A stretch of 64,000 nt of DNA from Candidatus Gastranaerophilales bacterium (GTDB taxonomy: Bacteria > Cyanobacteriota > Vampirovibrionia > Gastranaerophilales > Gastranaerophilaceae), in contig JAQUVW010000004.1 of the NCBI GenBank assembly GCA_028693235.1, forward strand, positions 62,001-126,000. The letters run 5' to 3'. A program made the translations under genes and the position numbers. Positions 18,099 through 26,478 of the stretch are shown piece after piece (the first letter of the stretch is position 1; the number at the start of each line of letters is the position of its first letter). The notes under the pieces were generated by a model that was not told where the DNA came from, did not search any database, and saw nothing but the letters and a program-made list of their open reading frames with translations.

Positions 18099-18674
18099 TT
18101 ATTCAAACAGTTTTTTTTCAACTAAATCACAAATTATATGCCCCAGCATTATATGTGCTTCTTGGATTTTTGACACCTCAAAAGACGGAGCTTTCAGCAA
18201 ATAATCACATATTCCATCGATTTTAGAGGGCTTCTGACCGGTTAAGCCTACAACAACAACTCCAAGCTCTTTGGCTTTATTTATTGCATTGATTATGTTT
18301 TGAGAATTTCCCGATGTCGAAATGGCAAAAAAGATATCTCCATTATCAGCAATAGCTTCAAGTTGTCTTGAAAACAGCTTTTCAAAGTGATAATCATTGC
18401 TTATCGCCGTCAAAATCGAAGAATTTACGGTTAAAGATATTGCCCTCAATGGATGTCTATCCAAATTGAACTTGGAAACAAACTCGCAAGCTATATGTTG
18501 AGCATCAGCAGCTGAGCCGCCATTGCCTGCTGTGATGATTTTTTTCTTGTTTTGATAAGCTTTTATTACTTGGTTTACAATCTTCTCAACTTCAGAAACC
18601 ATCGCATCATCATTCATTATTTTTGTTTTGACATCTATTGACGTAGAAATATAATTTTTAATAAAATCACGCAT
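18099..18674 (-). CDS. gmhA: Phosphoheptose isomerase GmhA (SIS domain)
   Basis: The 191-residue protein is a single SIS domain of GmhA type: IITAGNGGSAADAQHIACEF near residue 48, LRAISLTVNSSILTAISND, IFFAISTSGNSQNIINAI and the C-terminal QEAHIMLGHIICDLVE. Active-site His and Glu positions of GmhA are present. It converts sedoheptulose 7-phosphate to D-glycero-D-manno-heptose 7-phosphate, the first step to the ADP- or GDP-heptose used for LPS core or other surface glycans. The substrate is made by the transketolase encoded at 4.3-6.1 kb. A DnaA-associated DiaA-type SIS role is less likely given these motifs. Confidence 0.88.
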   Translation of the reverse strand: MRDFIKNYISTSIDVKTKIMNDDAMVSEVEKIVNQVIKAYQNKKKIITAGNGGSAADAQHIACEFVSKFNLDRHPLRAISLTVNSSILTAISNDYHFEKLFSRQLEAIADNGDIFFAISTSGNSQNIINAINKAKELGVVVVGLTGQKPSKIDGICDYLLKAPSFEVSKIQEAHIMLGHIICDLVEKKLFE

Positions 18675-18736
18675 AAAATAATATTAACATAGATTTTATT
18701 ATTAGAACAAATTATCTTATTATAGAAACAAATATT

Positions 18737-18764
18737 TTGAGATAGAGCCAAATAGCAGTATAAT
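18737..18764 (+). promoter_or_regulatory. Predicted promoter of the CstA-like gene
   Basis: TTGAGA (18737-18742) and TATAAT (18759-18764) are separated by 16 bp, 29 bp before the ATG at 18794. A perfect -10 box makes this one of the clearer promoters in the window. Confidence 0.5.
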
Positions 18765-18793
18765 ATAAACGACATTACACAGTGGAGCACAAT

Positions 18794-20272
18794 ATGATAA
18801 CTTTTATATGCGGGCTTTGTATTTTGTTTTTTGGATATTTGTTTTATTCAAAATACACAGAGTCACAATTTGAACCTGATAGCCGCCCTACTCCGGCAAA
18901 CTCAATAAACGATGGCGTTGATTATGTTCCCTTGAATAAATGGAAAAATATGCTTATTCAATTGTTGAATATTGCAGGCTTAGGTCCTATTTTGGGTGCA
19001 ATACAGGGCGTTTTGTTCGGACCTGTTGCTTTCATTCTTATTCCTCTCGGATGCGTTTTTATGGGTAGCGTCCACGACTATTTCGCAGGCATGATTTCTT
19101 TAAGAAACAAAGGACTACAAATTCCTGCATTAATAAAAAAATACCTCGGCGAAAAAGAATATAAAATTTTTATGGTGATAGTATGCACAATGCTGATTTT
19201 TGTAGCAGCAGTTTTTGTATATACATCAGGAGATATTATCGCTGGCAAATTCTTCAACGAAACAGATTTTTCACTCGCTAACCCGTTGATGATTGCTATA
19301 TACGGAATTATCGCAGCTTATTATATTTTAGCAACACTGTTTCCTATAGACAAAATAATCGGCAAATTGTATCCATATTTCGGAGCTCTATTACTTATCG
19401 GAACAGGTTTAATATTAGTAAAATTTATGCTTCACGGCTGCAGTCTTGAGAATATTGACTTTTCTAACTTGAACCAACACCCTAAGCATATCCCGATTAT
19501 TCCAATGTTTTTTATGACAATCAGTTGCGGATTGTTGTCAGGTTTTCACTCAACGCAATCAACTCTAATTTCAAGAACTTTAGACAGGGAAAAAGAAGGA
19601 AAAAATGTCTTTTACGGGATGATGTGCGTCGAATCCTTAATAGGTATGATTTGGGCAGCTGCTGCTATGCACGTCTATGATATCAATATTGTGCCCAAAG
19701 CAATGATTGGTACAGTAAATGTCGTAAATATAATAACAACACACTTTGTTCCTTCGTTTTTAGCTATAATTGTCACATTGGCTGTTGTAATATTGCCAAT
19801 AACTTCGGGGGATACTGCTTTAAGAAGCCTCAGGATTACTCTTTCTGACGGCTTATCTTTAAATCAAAAACCAATAGCAAACAGACTTTATCTGATGTTG
19901 CCTATTGTGTTTATTTTGATTGGCATTATTTTCTTGGCAAAAACTCATTCCGATAGTTTCGCTATAATTTGGAGATATTTTACTTTCTTCAATCAATTAA
20001 TTGCAATCCCTACATTTTTCTATGCAACCTTGTATTTGTATCAACACAAAAAAAATTATTATATGACAATGATACCCGGTTTATTCTACGTATTTATAAC
20101 AATGTCTTTTATCTTTAATGCAAAAATCGGTTTCGGGCTCAATTTATATACAGCGGAAATTGTCGGATTTATCTTGACAGTTGCAGGATTTATTTATTTA
20201 AAAAACAAGATGAAAAAAACAACAATCTCAAAACTTGCAGAAAACAACATTAAAGAAAATGCAAAAATCTAA
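18794..20272 (+). CDS. CstA family carbon-starvation permease (short form)
   Basis: Start ATG at 18794 is supported by GTGGAGCAC just upstream; an in-frame GTG at 18782 lies inside that site. The 492-residue protein has about 13 TM segments with CstA-family blocks LNIAGLGPILGAIQGVLFGP, FMGSVHDYFAGMISLRNKG, a conserved SGFHSTQSTLISRTLD segment and ITSGDTALRSLRI. CstA proteins import peptides or pyruvate when carbon is scarce. At about 490 residues it is the short form (E. coli CstA is about 700), common in anaerobes. The substrate here is unknown. It overlaps the stop of the convergent MFS gene by 4 bp. Confidence 0.88.
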   Translation: MITFICGLCILFFGYLFYSKYTESQFEPDSRPTPANSINDGVDYVPLNKWKNMLIQLLNIAGLGPILGAIQGVLFGPVAFILIPLGCVFMGSVHDYFAGMISLRNKGLQIPALIKKYLGEKEYKIFMVIVCTMLIFVAAVFVYTSGDIIAGKFFNETDFSLANPLMIAIYGIIAAYYILATLFPIDKIIGKLYPYFGALLLIGTGLILVKFMLHGCSLENIDFSNLNQHPKHIPIIPMFFMTISCGLLSGFHSTQSTLISRTLDREKEGKNVFYGMMCVESLIGMIWAAAAMHVYDINIVPKAMIGTVNVVNIITTHFVPSFLAIIVTLAVVILPITSGDTALRSLRITLSDGLSLNQKPIANRLYLMLPIVFILIGIIFLAKTHSDSFAIIWRYFTFFNQLIAIPTFFYATLYLYQHKKNYYMTMIPGLFYVFITMSFIFNAKIGFGLNLYTAEIVGFILTVAGFIYLKNKMKKTTISKLAENNIKENAKI

Positions 20273-21555
20273 CTTTCAATATTTTGAATAAAAACTCTTT
20301 TTTGTGCTTTAAATTTGAGATGTTTCAATTTTTGAACAAACCAATAAGAAGCTATAATCATAGCTATTCCCAAAAACAAAAAAGTATTCAAAACTCCAAT
20401 TTTATCAGCCATAGCACCCAGGAACAAATTGCCGAAAGGAACAGTTCCTATAAAAGCTATTGAATAAAGACTCATAACACGTCCTCTTTTATCATCATCA
20501 ACCACGTGTTGAACAAGCGTATTTGCGATAATCAAAGATGATACAATTCCATAGCCGACCAAAAAGAGTAATATCATAGCAACAATCGAGTTATGATTGA
20601 GCCCCAAGCCACATAATCCTAATGACAAAATTAAGCCACCTTTAAAAAGCATACGAGGAAGACCTTTTATACCCTCTTTTGAAGCCAAGATTAGAGAAGC
20701 TATTAAAGCTCCCACTCCGGCTGAACTCATCAAAAAGCCCATAGTCTTTGCACCACCGTCAAGGATTTCTTTGCACAAAATAGGCATTAAAAGCTGATAA
20801 GACAAACCTATTGAGGTAATTAATGCTAAAAAGATAATCACATATTTTATCTCAGGCATTTCTAATACGTATTTAAACCCTTCTTTGAAATCTTCAATCG
20901 GCTTTTGATTTTTTATACGAAGTTCTTTTTTCGGAATTTTCATTAAAAATAAAGCCCAAATTACAGCAATATAGCTTAAAGCATTAATCAAAAAACAATA
21001 TCCTTCGCCCACAGCAGCAATTAAAACACCCGCAATCGCCGGACCTAAAAGCCTTGCAAAATTAAAACACGTAGAGTTTAAAGATATTGCGTTGCTTAAA
21101 TCTTCATGGTTATCGACAAGCTCCACAACAAGTGCCTGTCTTGTCGGCATATCAAATGCCACTATAAGGCTTAATAAAATACCTAAAAAAACAACATGCC
21201 AAGTTTGAATAGCCCCACTTAGTGTCAAAACAGCCATAGCAAAAGCCTGAATACCAAAAAGGAACTGAATTAATATCAGCAATTTATGTTTTTGAACCCT
21301 GTCAACAACGACGCCTGCAAAAGGGGATAAAAAAATCGGAGGCAATGTAACCACAAAAAGCACATACCCCATCATCAAAGCAGACTTTGTCAAAGAATAT
21401 AAAAGCCAACCTATTGCAACATTTTGAAGCCACGTTCCTATTAATGAAATACACTGCCCAAAGAAAAAAAGACGATAATTTCTTGAATTAAAAGCTCTAA
21501 AAGTTGTTGCTATTTGTTGTTTTATATTTTTATCCATAATATTAATTTTCAGCAT
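20269..21555 (-). CDS. MFS transporter (MFS_3/enterobactin-exporter-like)
   Basis: The 428-residue protein has 12 predicted TM segments in two halves. The first begins NYRLFFFGQCISLIGTWLQN, and FAGVVVDRVQKHKLLI is the cytoplasmic loop 2-3 signature. DDDKRGRVMSLYSIAFIGTV and GNLFLGAMADKIG in the second half are typical of the MFS_3 (EntS-like) subgroup. Members export drugs, siderophores or metabolites; no substrate can be assigned. A second ATG six codons downstream is an alternative start. Its end is convergent with and overlaps the CstA-like gene. Confidence 0.82.
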   Translation of the reverse strand: MLKINIMDKNIKQQIATTFRAFNSRNYRLFFFGQCISLIGTWLQNVAIGWLLYSLTKSALMMGYVLFVVTLPPIFLSPFAGVVVDRVQKHKLLILIQFLFGIQAFAMAVLTLSGAIQTWHVVFLGILLSLIVAFDMPTRQALVVELVDNHEDLSNAISLNSTCFNFARLLGPAIAGVLIAAVGEGYCFLINALSYIAVIWALFLMKIPKKELRIKNQKPIEDFKEGFKYVLEMPEIKYVIIFLALITSIGLSYQLLMPILCKEILDGGAKTMGFLMSSAGVGALIASLILASKEGIKGLPRMLFKGGLILSLGLCGLGLNHNSIVAMILLFLVGYGIVSSLIIANTLVQHVVDDDKRGRVMSLYSIAFIGTVPFGNLFLGAMADKIGVLNTFLFLGIAMIIASYWFVQKLKHLKFKAQKRVFIQNIES

Positions 21556-21585
21556 GCTTTAGAATTATACAACTATATAATTTAA

Positions 21586-22518
21586 TTAACCAGCTTTTTT
21601 AAAAAGATTAACGGCTATAAAAATTAAAAACGCAGTACCTATAGCAACTTCAAAAGGGAACATAACAAGTTCTGCAGTTGGCAAAATTAACGGCAATAAC
21701 AAAATAGCTCCTGAGGGCGGAAATAAGATTTTTACCCTATCAAACACGATGAAAAGTAAGACACAAGCTAAAATTGCAGACAAGGATAAAGGTAACTCTA
21801 AAAACGAATTAAGCCCCAATCTTAGAACTGTACCAATTGTAGCAGCAAAAACCATAATAGCCCACACTTGTCCCTTTTTGTGTCGTAAAGGGCTGTTTGG
21901 GTTTGCAAATTCTGCATAAGTAACAATTAAAGGCGGTGCCAACAAGAAAATATGCCGACTTTGAACAGGTAAAAATGAAATAACGGCAAATACCAGCAGC
22001 AATTTAGCCCATTGACTAATTTCAAATTTTAAATCAAAAAATTCTGATGAATAGATATTTTTAGGACGCAATCTGTTTTTTTCCATAAGCCATTGTGCAG
22101 CAATAACAATCAAAGACATAATAGCGACGGCAAGAGGATATACCCAGCTTGTAGTTTGCATATATACAGGCAAAATGCACGCTGAAATAATAGGGATAAA
22201 CGAAGATTTTGCAACAATCAAAGCTACTCCGGTAAACAAAAAACATATCAAAATCTGAAAAAACAAATGCACATGACTATATTTAACCGTAACAACTCCA
22301 ATAATTGCAGACAAAGACATTAATAAAAAAATTCTTCTTTTATTTACATTCCAAGGTTGCTTTTCAGCTATCCATGCACCCGTCATAACAGCAGCAATTT
22401 CAGGAAATATTATTTCTTTTTGTCCGCTGATTTCAGCAAGCCAAAACATCACAAGCGTCATAAGAGCTGCGAACAAATATCTCTCTATCCGTATCCGAGT
22501 TAACAAGCTAGTATTCAT
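21586..22518 (-). CDS. Polytopic membrane protein, HPP-like
   Basis: The 310-residue protein has about ten hydrophobic segments in what looks like two repeats of five. Each repeat ends with a Pro-rich re-entrant-looking stretch (KSSFIPIISACILPVYMQTT and ILFPPSGAILLLPLILP). The FPPSGA motif resembles HPP-family (nitrite/small-molecule channel-like) proteins, but I am not sure of the family. It lies 30 bp upstream of the MFS transporter gene on the same strand, so they may be co-transcribed. Function is unknown. Confidence 0.5.
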   Translation of the reverse strand: MNTSLLTRIRIERYLFAALMTLVMFWLAEISGQKEIIFPEIAAVMTGAWIAEKQPWNVNKRRIFLLMSLSAIIGVVTVKYSHVHLFFQILICFLFTGVALIVAKSSFIPIISACILPVYMQTTSWVYPLAVAIMSLIVIAAQWLMEKNRLRPKNIYSSEFFDLKFEISQWAKLLLVFAVISFLPVQSRHIFLLAPPLIVTYAEFANPNSPLRHKKGQVWAIMVFAATIGTVLRLGLNSFLELPLSLSAILACVLLFIVFDRVKILFPPSGAILLLPLILPTAELVMFPFEVAIGTAFLIFIAVNLFKKAG

Positions 22519-22541
22519 AAGTCAATTATATAGCAGTAAGA

Positions 22542-23627
22542 CTATATTTCAACACAGGCATCTTTATTTTGGCAACGAACCTTATAAAACTCATCTTTTA
22601 TTTCCATAAAAGCATCGACAATATAAGGGTCAAATTGAGTTCCTCTGCCATCTTGTATAATTTGAACACATTTTTCTTGAGGAAAAGCATCTTTGTAGAC
22701 ACGTTTTGTACCCAAAGCATCATAGACATCAGCGATAGACATTATTCTTGCGGCAAGTGGGATTTCTTCCCCTTTTAAACATTCCGGATAACCGTTGCCA
22801 TCCCAACGTTCGTGGTGATATCTGGCGATAACCGTTCCCATTTTAATAAATTCGTTATCTCCGAATTTTGAATAAACTTCTTCTAATGTATCAGCACCGA
22901 TAGTCGTATGTTTTTTCATTTCTGCAAATTCTTCAGGCGTAAGCTTTCCGGGCTTCAACAAAATCAAATCCGAAATTCCGACTTTGCCAATATCATGAAG
23001 CGGGCTTGCGTGCACAATATTTCTAATAAATGTTTTGTCTATATACTTTGCATAAGGTGAATTGTGAGCTAACTTTTTAGCCAACAAAAAACAATATTTT
23101 TGAACTCTTTCGAGGTGCTTACCAGTATCATCATCTCTCGATTGAGCCAACTTTGCCAAGGAAAAAATTGTTTCCATTTGCGTATCAGAGATTTTTTTAA
23201 CCTGTTCTTCAACTTTTTGTTCAAGTAACTTATTAGTTTCTTCAAGCTCAGTTTGCAAATCATGAATTTTCAAATGAGTAGCAACCCTGATTTTAACTTC
23301 CTCAGCCTTATAAGGTTTAGTGATATAGTCAACAGCACCTTGGGTAAATCCGTTTACGATATCATCCGCCTCAGACAATGCACTGATAAATATAACAGGC
23401 ACATTTTTTGTAACATCTTCATTCTTCAATAATTCACAAAGAGTAAAGCCATCAATATCAGGCATATTTATATCCAAAAGAATTAGGTCCGGAACCTTGC
23501 TGATAGCGACACTAAGCACTTGCAAAGCATCATTAAGTGCAATCACTGAATATCCGGCTTTTGTCAAAATAAGATTTAAAATTTTTAAATTTGTTTCGTT
23601 ATCATCAACTATAAGTATTCTTTTCAT
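22542..23627 (-). CDS. Response regulator with HD-GYP c-di-GMP phosphodiesterase domain
   Basis: The 361-residue protein has an N-terminal receiver domain (ILIVDDNETNLKILN, phospho-acceptor Asp in DLILLDINMPD, KPYKAEEVKIRV), a coiled-coil linker (about residues 125-160) and an HD-GYP domain: HASPLHDIGKVGISD, HTTIGADTLEEV and HHERWDGNGYPECLKGEEIP with the GYP signature. HD-GYP enzymes hydrolyse cyclic di-GMP to GMP or pGpG. The key HD and HHE metal ligands are present, so it should be active. The gene is divergent from a hybrid histidine kinase gene 82 bp away, which is the likely phosphodonor. Confidence 0.92.
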   Translation of the reverse strand: MKRILIVDDNETNLKILNLILTKAGYSVIALNDALQVLSVAISKVPDLILLDINMPDIDGFTLCELLKNEDVTKNVPVIFISALSEADDIVNGFTQGAVDYITKPYKAEEVKIRVATHLKIHDLQTELEETNKLLEQKVEEQVKKISDTQMETIFSLAKLAQSRDDDTGKHLERVQKYCFLLAKKLAHNSPYAKYIDKTFIRNIVHASPLHDIGKVGISDLILLKPGKLTPEEFAEMKKHTTIGADTLEEVYSKFGDNEFIKMGTVIARYHHERWDGNGYPECLKGEEIPLAARIMSIADVYDALGTKRVYKDAFPQEKCVQIIQDGRGTQFDPYIVDAFMEIKDEFYKVRCQNKDACVEI

Positions 23628-23709
23628 ATATGAATTATAACAATTTTATTTTCATTTGTAAAATATTTGATATAATAATAGAGTTGTAGCCAAAAAACGA
23701 AGGTGTGAG

Positions 23710-26445
23710 ATGGATACAGATTTACAAACGCAAATAGAAGCTTGGCGGAATTGGATAAACTCAATTACGGAATTTATATTTTTTAAAGACCTTAGTGGGA
23801 TATACCGTGGCGTTTCGAATTCTACAGCGAATCTCGCAGGACTTAATAATGCCTCCGAAATGGTTGGAAAAAATGATTTTGAAATATATTCTGACGAACT
23901 CAGCAAATTATTCACAGATGAAGATAAACGAGTTATAGAAACAGGCGAAATCGTAAAAGGCGAATCTTGGGTCAAGCATTTAACAAAAGGTTCAATGTTA
24001 ATCGAAACTGTAAAATCACCATTATATAATAATAAACACGAAATTGTAGGCGTTGCAGGCATTTCAAGAGATATAACCGAAAAATATAAAATGAATGAAA
24101 AAATCCTTGAACAAAGCTCTCAATTAACAGCAATCTTTAACAATATTCCGTTTGCCTTATGGATTAAAGATACTCAAGGCAAGTATATTATGCTGAACAA
24201 AGAATATGAAAATTTTTATAATGTAAAAAAAGAAAACTTAATCAACAAAGAAGTAATGAAAACCCTACTCGACAACAATCTTGCAACAGAAGAAACTGTC
24301 CACGATTTGATTGAAGCCGATAAAGAAGTAATTACTCAGAAAAAAATAATTAACAATGAAGCAATAATGCTTATAAACGGTGAAAATCGCCATATCGCCA
24401 TAACTAAAGCTCCAATAATTGACGAAAAAGGCAACACGAGAGGACTACTGGGTATATCTTATGACAACACAAAACGCAAGCAGTACGAACAGCTTCTCGT
24501 AAAATCAAAAGAACTAGCTGAAGAATCAAACAAAGCCAAAAGTGAATTTTTGGCGAATATGAGCCACGAAATAAGAACTCCTATGAATGGTATTATGGGA
24601 TTTATTCAACTTCTCGCTGATACTAAATTAGACAGCGAACAAAAAGATTTCGTCGATGAAGCTAAAAAATCCTCTGAAATATTGCTCTCTTTGCTTAATG
24701 ATATTTTAGACTTATCAAAAGTTGAAGCAGGCAAAATGACAATGGAAAATATCAGCTTTAATATAAGACACGTACTTGAAGATGTTGGAACATTGGCGTC
24801 TTCTAATGCCTCAAAAAAGAACCTCGAAATCAACGTTTTGTGCTATTCTAACGTACCTGAAAAAGTTAAAGGTGACCCAAGCAGATTAAAACAGGTCTTA
24901 AACAACTTTGTAAATAACGCAATAAAGTTCACTCAGACAGGCGAAATCAACTTAACTGCAAAAGTAATTAAAAAAGATGATAAAACCGTCAAATTAACTT
25001 TCGCTATTCAAGATACCGGAATTGGAATTTCTAAAGAAAATCAAGCAAAAATATTCGAAGCTTTTACTCAAGCCGATAGCTCAACAACAAGAAAATATGG
25101 CGGAACGGGACTTGGTCTAACTATTTCAAAAAATATTGTAAAAATGATGCACGGTGAAATAAACGTGGAATCCGAATTAAATGTCGGCTCTACTTTTTCT
25201 TTCACGGCTGAGTTTGAAATCGACAATACTGTAGAACCTGCTTTTGAAAAGAAAAAACTCTCAATCGAAGGCACTAAAATTCTAATTGTTGACGACAATA
25301 AAACAAACTTAAAAGTTATTGAACATTATCTTAAAGAATACGGCTGTCAAACTGTTTGCACGGAAGATGCCGTAAGTGCCTTATCGAAAATAAAAGATGC
25401 CCCATACGTATTTGATATAATCTTAACCGATTATTGTATGCCTCTAATCAATGGGCTTGATTTCGCATTGATGGTTCAAAAACTTGATAAATACGAAAAT
25501 ATTCCAATTGTTTTACTAACTTCAAGAGCACAAATCGGCGACTACAAAGCCGCTAAAGAAAATAAATTCAGAGGCTATTTACCCAAACCTTTAAGAAAAA
25601 ATGACCTTATCGAATGCATAATGCTCATCGTGAATAATGAAGGACCGATAAAAGAAGCTCCTGACGCTCTTATAACAAGACATACAATAAACGAAATGCG
25701 TCGTGATGCAAAATTAAAGATTTTGCTTGTCGAAGATAATGCTCTCAACCAAAAACTTACAACTAAAATGCTAAACAAGGCTGGCTTGACTTGCGACATT
25801 GCCAACAACGGGAAGGAAGCTATTGAATCATACCAAAATAACAATTACGATATAATTTTTATGGATTGCCAAATGCCTATAATGGATGGCTATGAAGCCA
25901 CTCGAAAGATAAGACAATTAGAACAAAATCAACCAAATAAAACCCCGATTATTGCTCTGACTGCAAATGCAATGGATTCTGATATTAAAAAATGCCTTGA
26001 CGCTGGAATGAGCGACTATTTGGCAAAACCATTAAAATATGAATATTTACTTGAAAAAATTGATATTTATTCAACAGAAATCCAAGAAGAAGAAAAGTCC
26101 CAAGGACAAACTACTAACCAAACTACACACACATTTGACCAAAACTCAATAATTGATAATATAGTAAATGATTTGGGAATTGACAGACCCGATGCTGAAG
26201 AATTATTAAACGAATTTTGGGAGGATTTAGACAAAGAATTGCCTGTTCTTAAAAGCCTCATTGATGATGGAAATGTTGAAGATATTGAACAGCTTTCACA
26301 CTCTTTAAAAGGTGCCAGTGGAAATTTAAGAATTACGACCTTATATAATTTAACAAAAGAACTCAACGACAGAGCTAAAGTCAATGATTTGTCAGAAGCT
26401 GAAAATATATACAACAAAATAATTGAGTTCAAAAAACAAGTATAA
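23710..26445 (+). CDS. Hybrid sensor histidine kinase (PAS-PAS-HisKA-HATPase-REC-REC-HPt)
   Basis: The 911-residue protein reads PAS (about 10-125), PAS (about 135-255), HisKA with phospho-His H286 in NMSHEIRTPMNG, and HATPase_c with NNAIKFT, DTGIGI and GGTGLGL boxes. Two receiver domains follow (ILIVDDNKTNLKVI with DIILTDYCMP; ILLVEDNALNQKLT with IIFMDCQMPIMDG), then a C-terminal HPt domain with LSHSLKGASGNLR. No TM segment is visible, so it is a cytoplasmic sensor. Phosphate can pass H286 to a receiver Asp to the HPt His, then to a separate regulator; the divergent HD-GYP regulator is the obvious target. A terminator follows directly. Confidence 0.93.
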   Translation: MDTDLQTQIEAWRNWINSITEFIFFKDLSGIYRGVSNSTANLAGLNNASEMVGKNDFEIYSDELSKLFTDEDKRVIETGEIVKGESWVKHLTKGSMLIETVKSPLYNNKHEIVGVAGISRDITEKYKMNEKILEQSSQLTAIFNNIPFALWIKDTQGKYIMLNKEYENFYNVKKENLINKEVMKTLLDNNLATEETVHDLIEADKEVITQKKIINNEAIMLINGENRHIAITKAPIIDEKGNTRGLLGISYDNTKRKQYEQLLVKSKELAEESNKAKSEFLANMSHEIRTPMNGIMGFIQLLADTKLDSEQKDFVDEAKKSSEILLSLLNDILDLSKVEAGKMTMENISFNIRHVLEDVGTLASSNASKKNLEINVLCYSNVPEKVKGDPSRLKQVLNNFVNNAIKFTQTGEINLTAKVIKKDDKTVKLTFAIQDTGIGISKENQAKIFEAFTQADSSTTRKYGGTGLGLTISKNIVKMMHGEINVESELNVGSTFSFTAEFEIDNTVEPAFEKKKLSIEGTKILIVDDNKTNLKVIEHYLKEYGCQTVCTEDAVSALSKIKDAPYVFDIILTDYCMPLINGLDFALMVQKLDKYENIPIVLLTSRAQIGDYKAAKENKFRGYLPKPLRKNDLIECIMLIVNNEGPIKEAPDALITRHTINEMRRDAKLKILLVEDNALNQKLTTKMLNKAGLTCDIANNGKEAIESYQNNNYDIIFMDCQMPIMDGYEATRKIRQLEQNQPNKTPIIALTANAMDSDIKKCLDAGMSDYLAKPLKYEYLLEKIDIYSTEIQEEEKSQGQTTNQTTHTFDQNSIIDNIVNDLGIDRPDAEELLNEFWEDLDKELPVLKSLIDDGNVEDIEQLSHSLKGASGNLRITTLYNLTKELNDRAKVNDLSEAENIYNKIIEFKKQV

Positions 26446-26475
26446 AAAAATGGTGGAATAATTCCACCATTTTTA
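26446..26475. terminator. Terminator shared by hybrid kinase and helicase genes
   Basis: AAATGGTGGAA and TTCCACCATTT form a perfect stem flanked by A and T runs, in the 33-bp gap between two convergent genes. It can act as a bidirectional Rho-independent terminator. Confidence 0.9.
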
Positions 26476-26478
26476 TCA

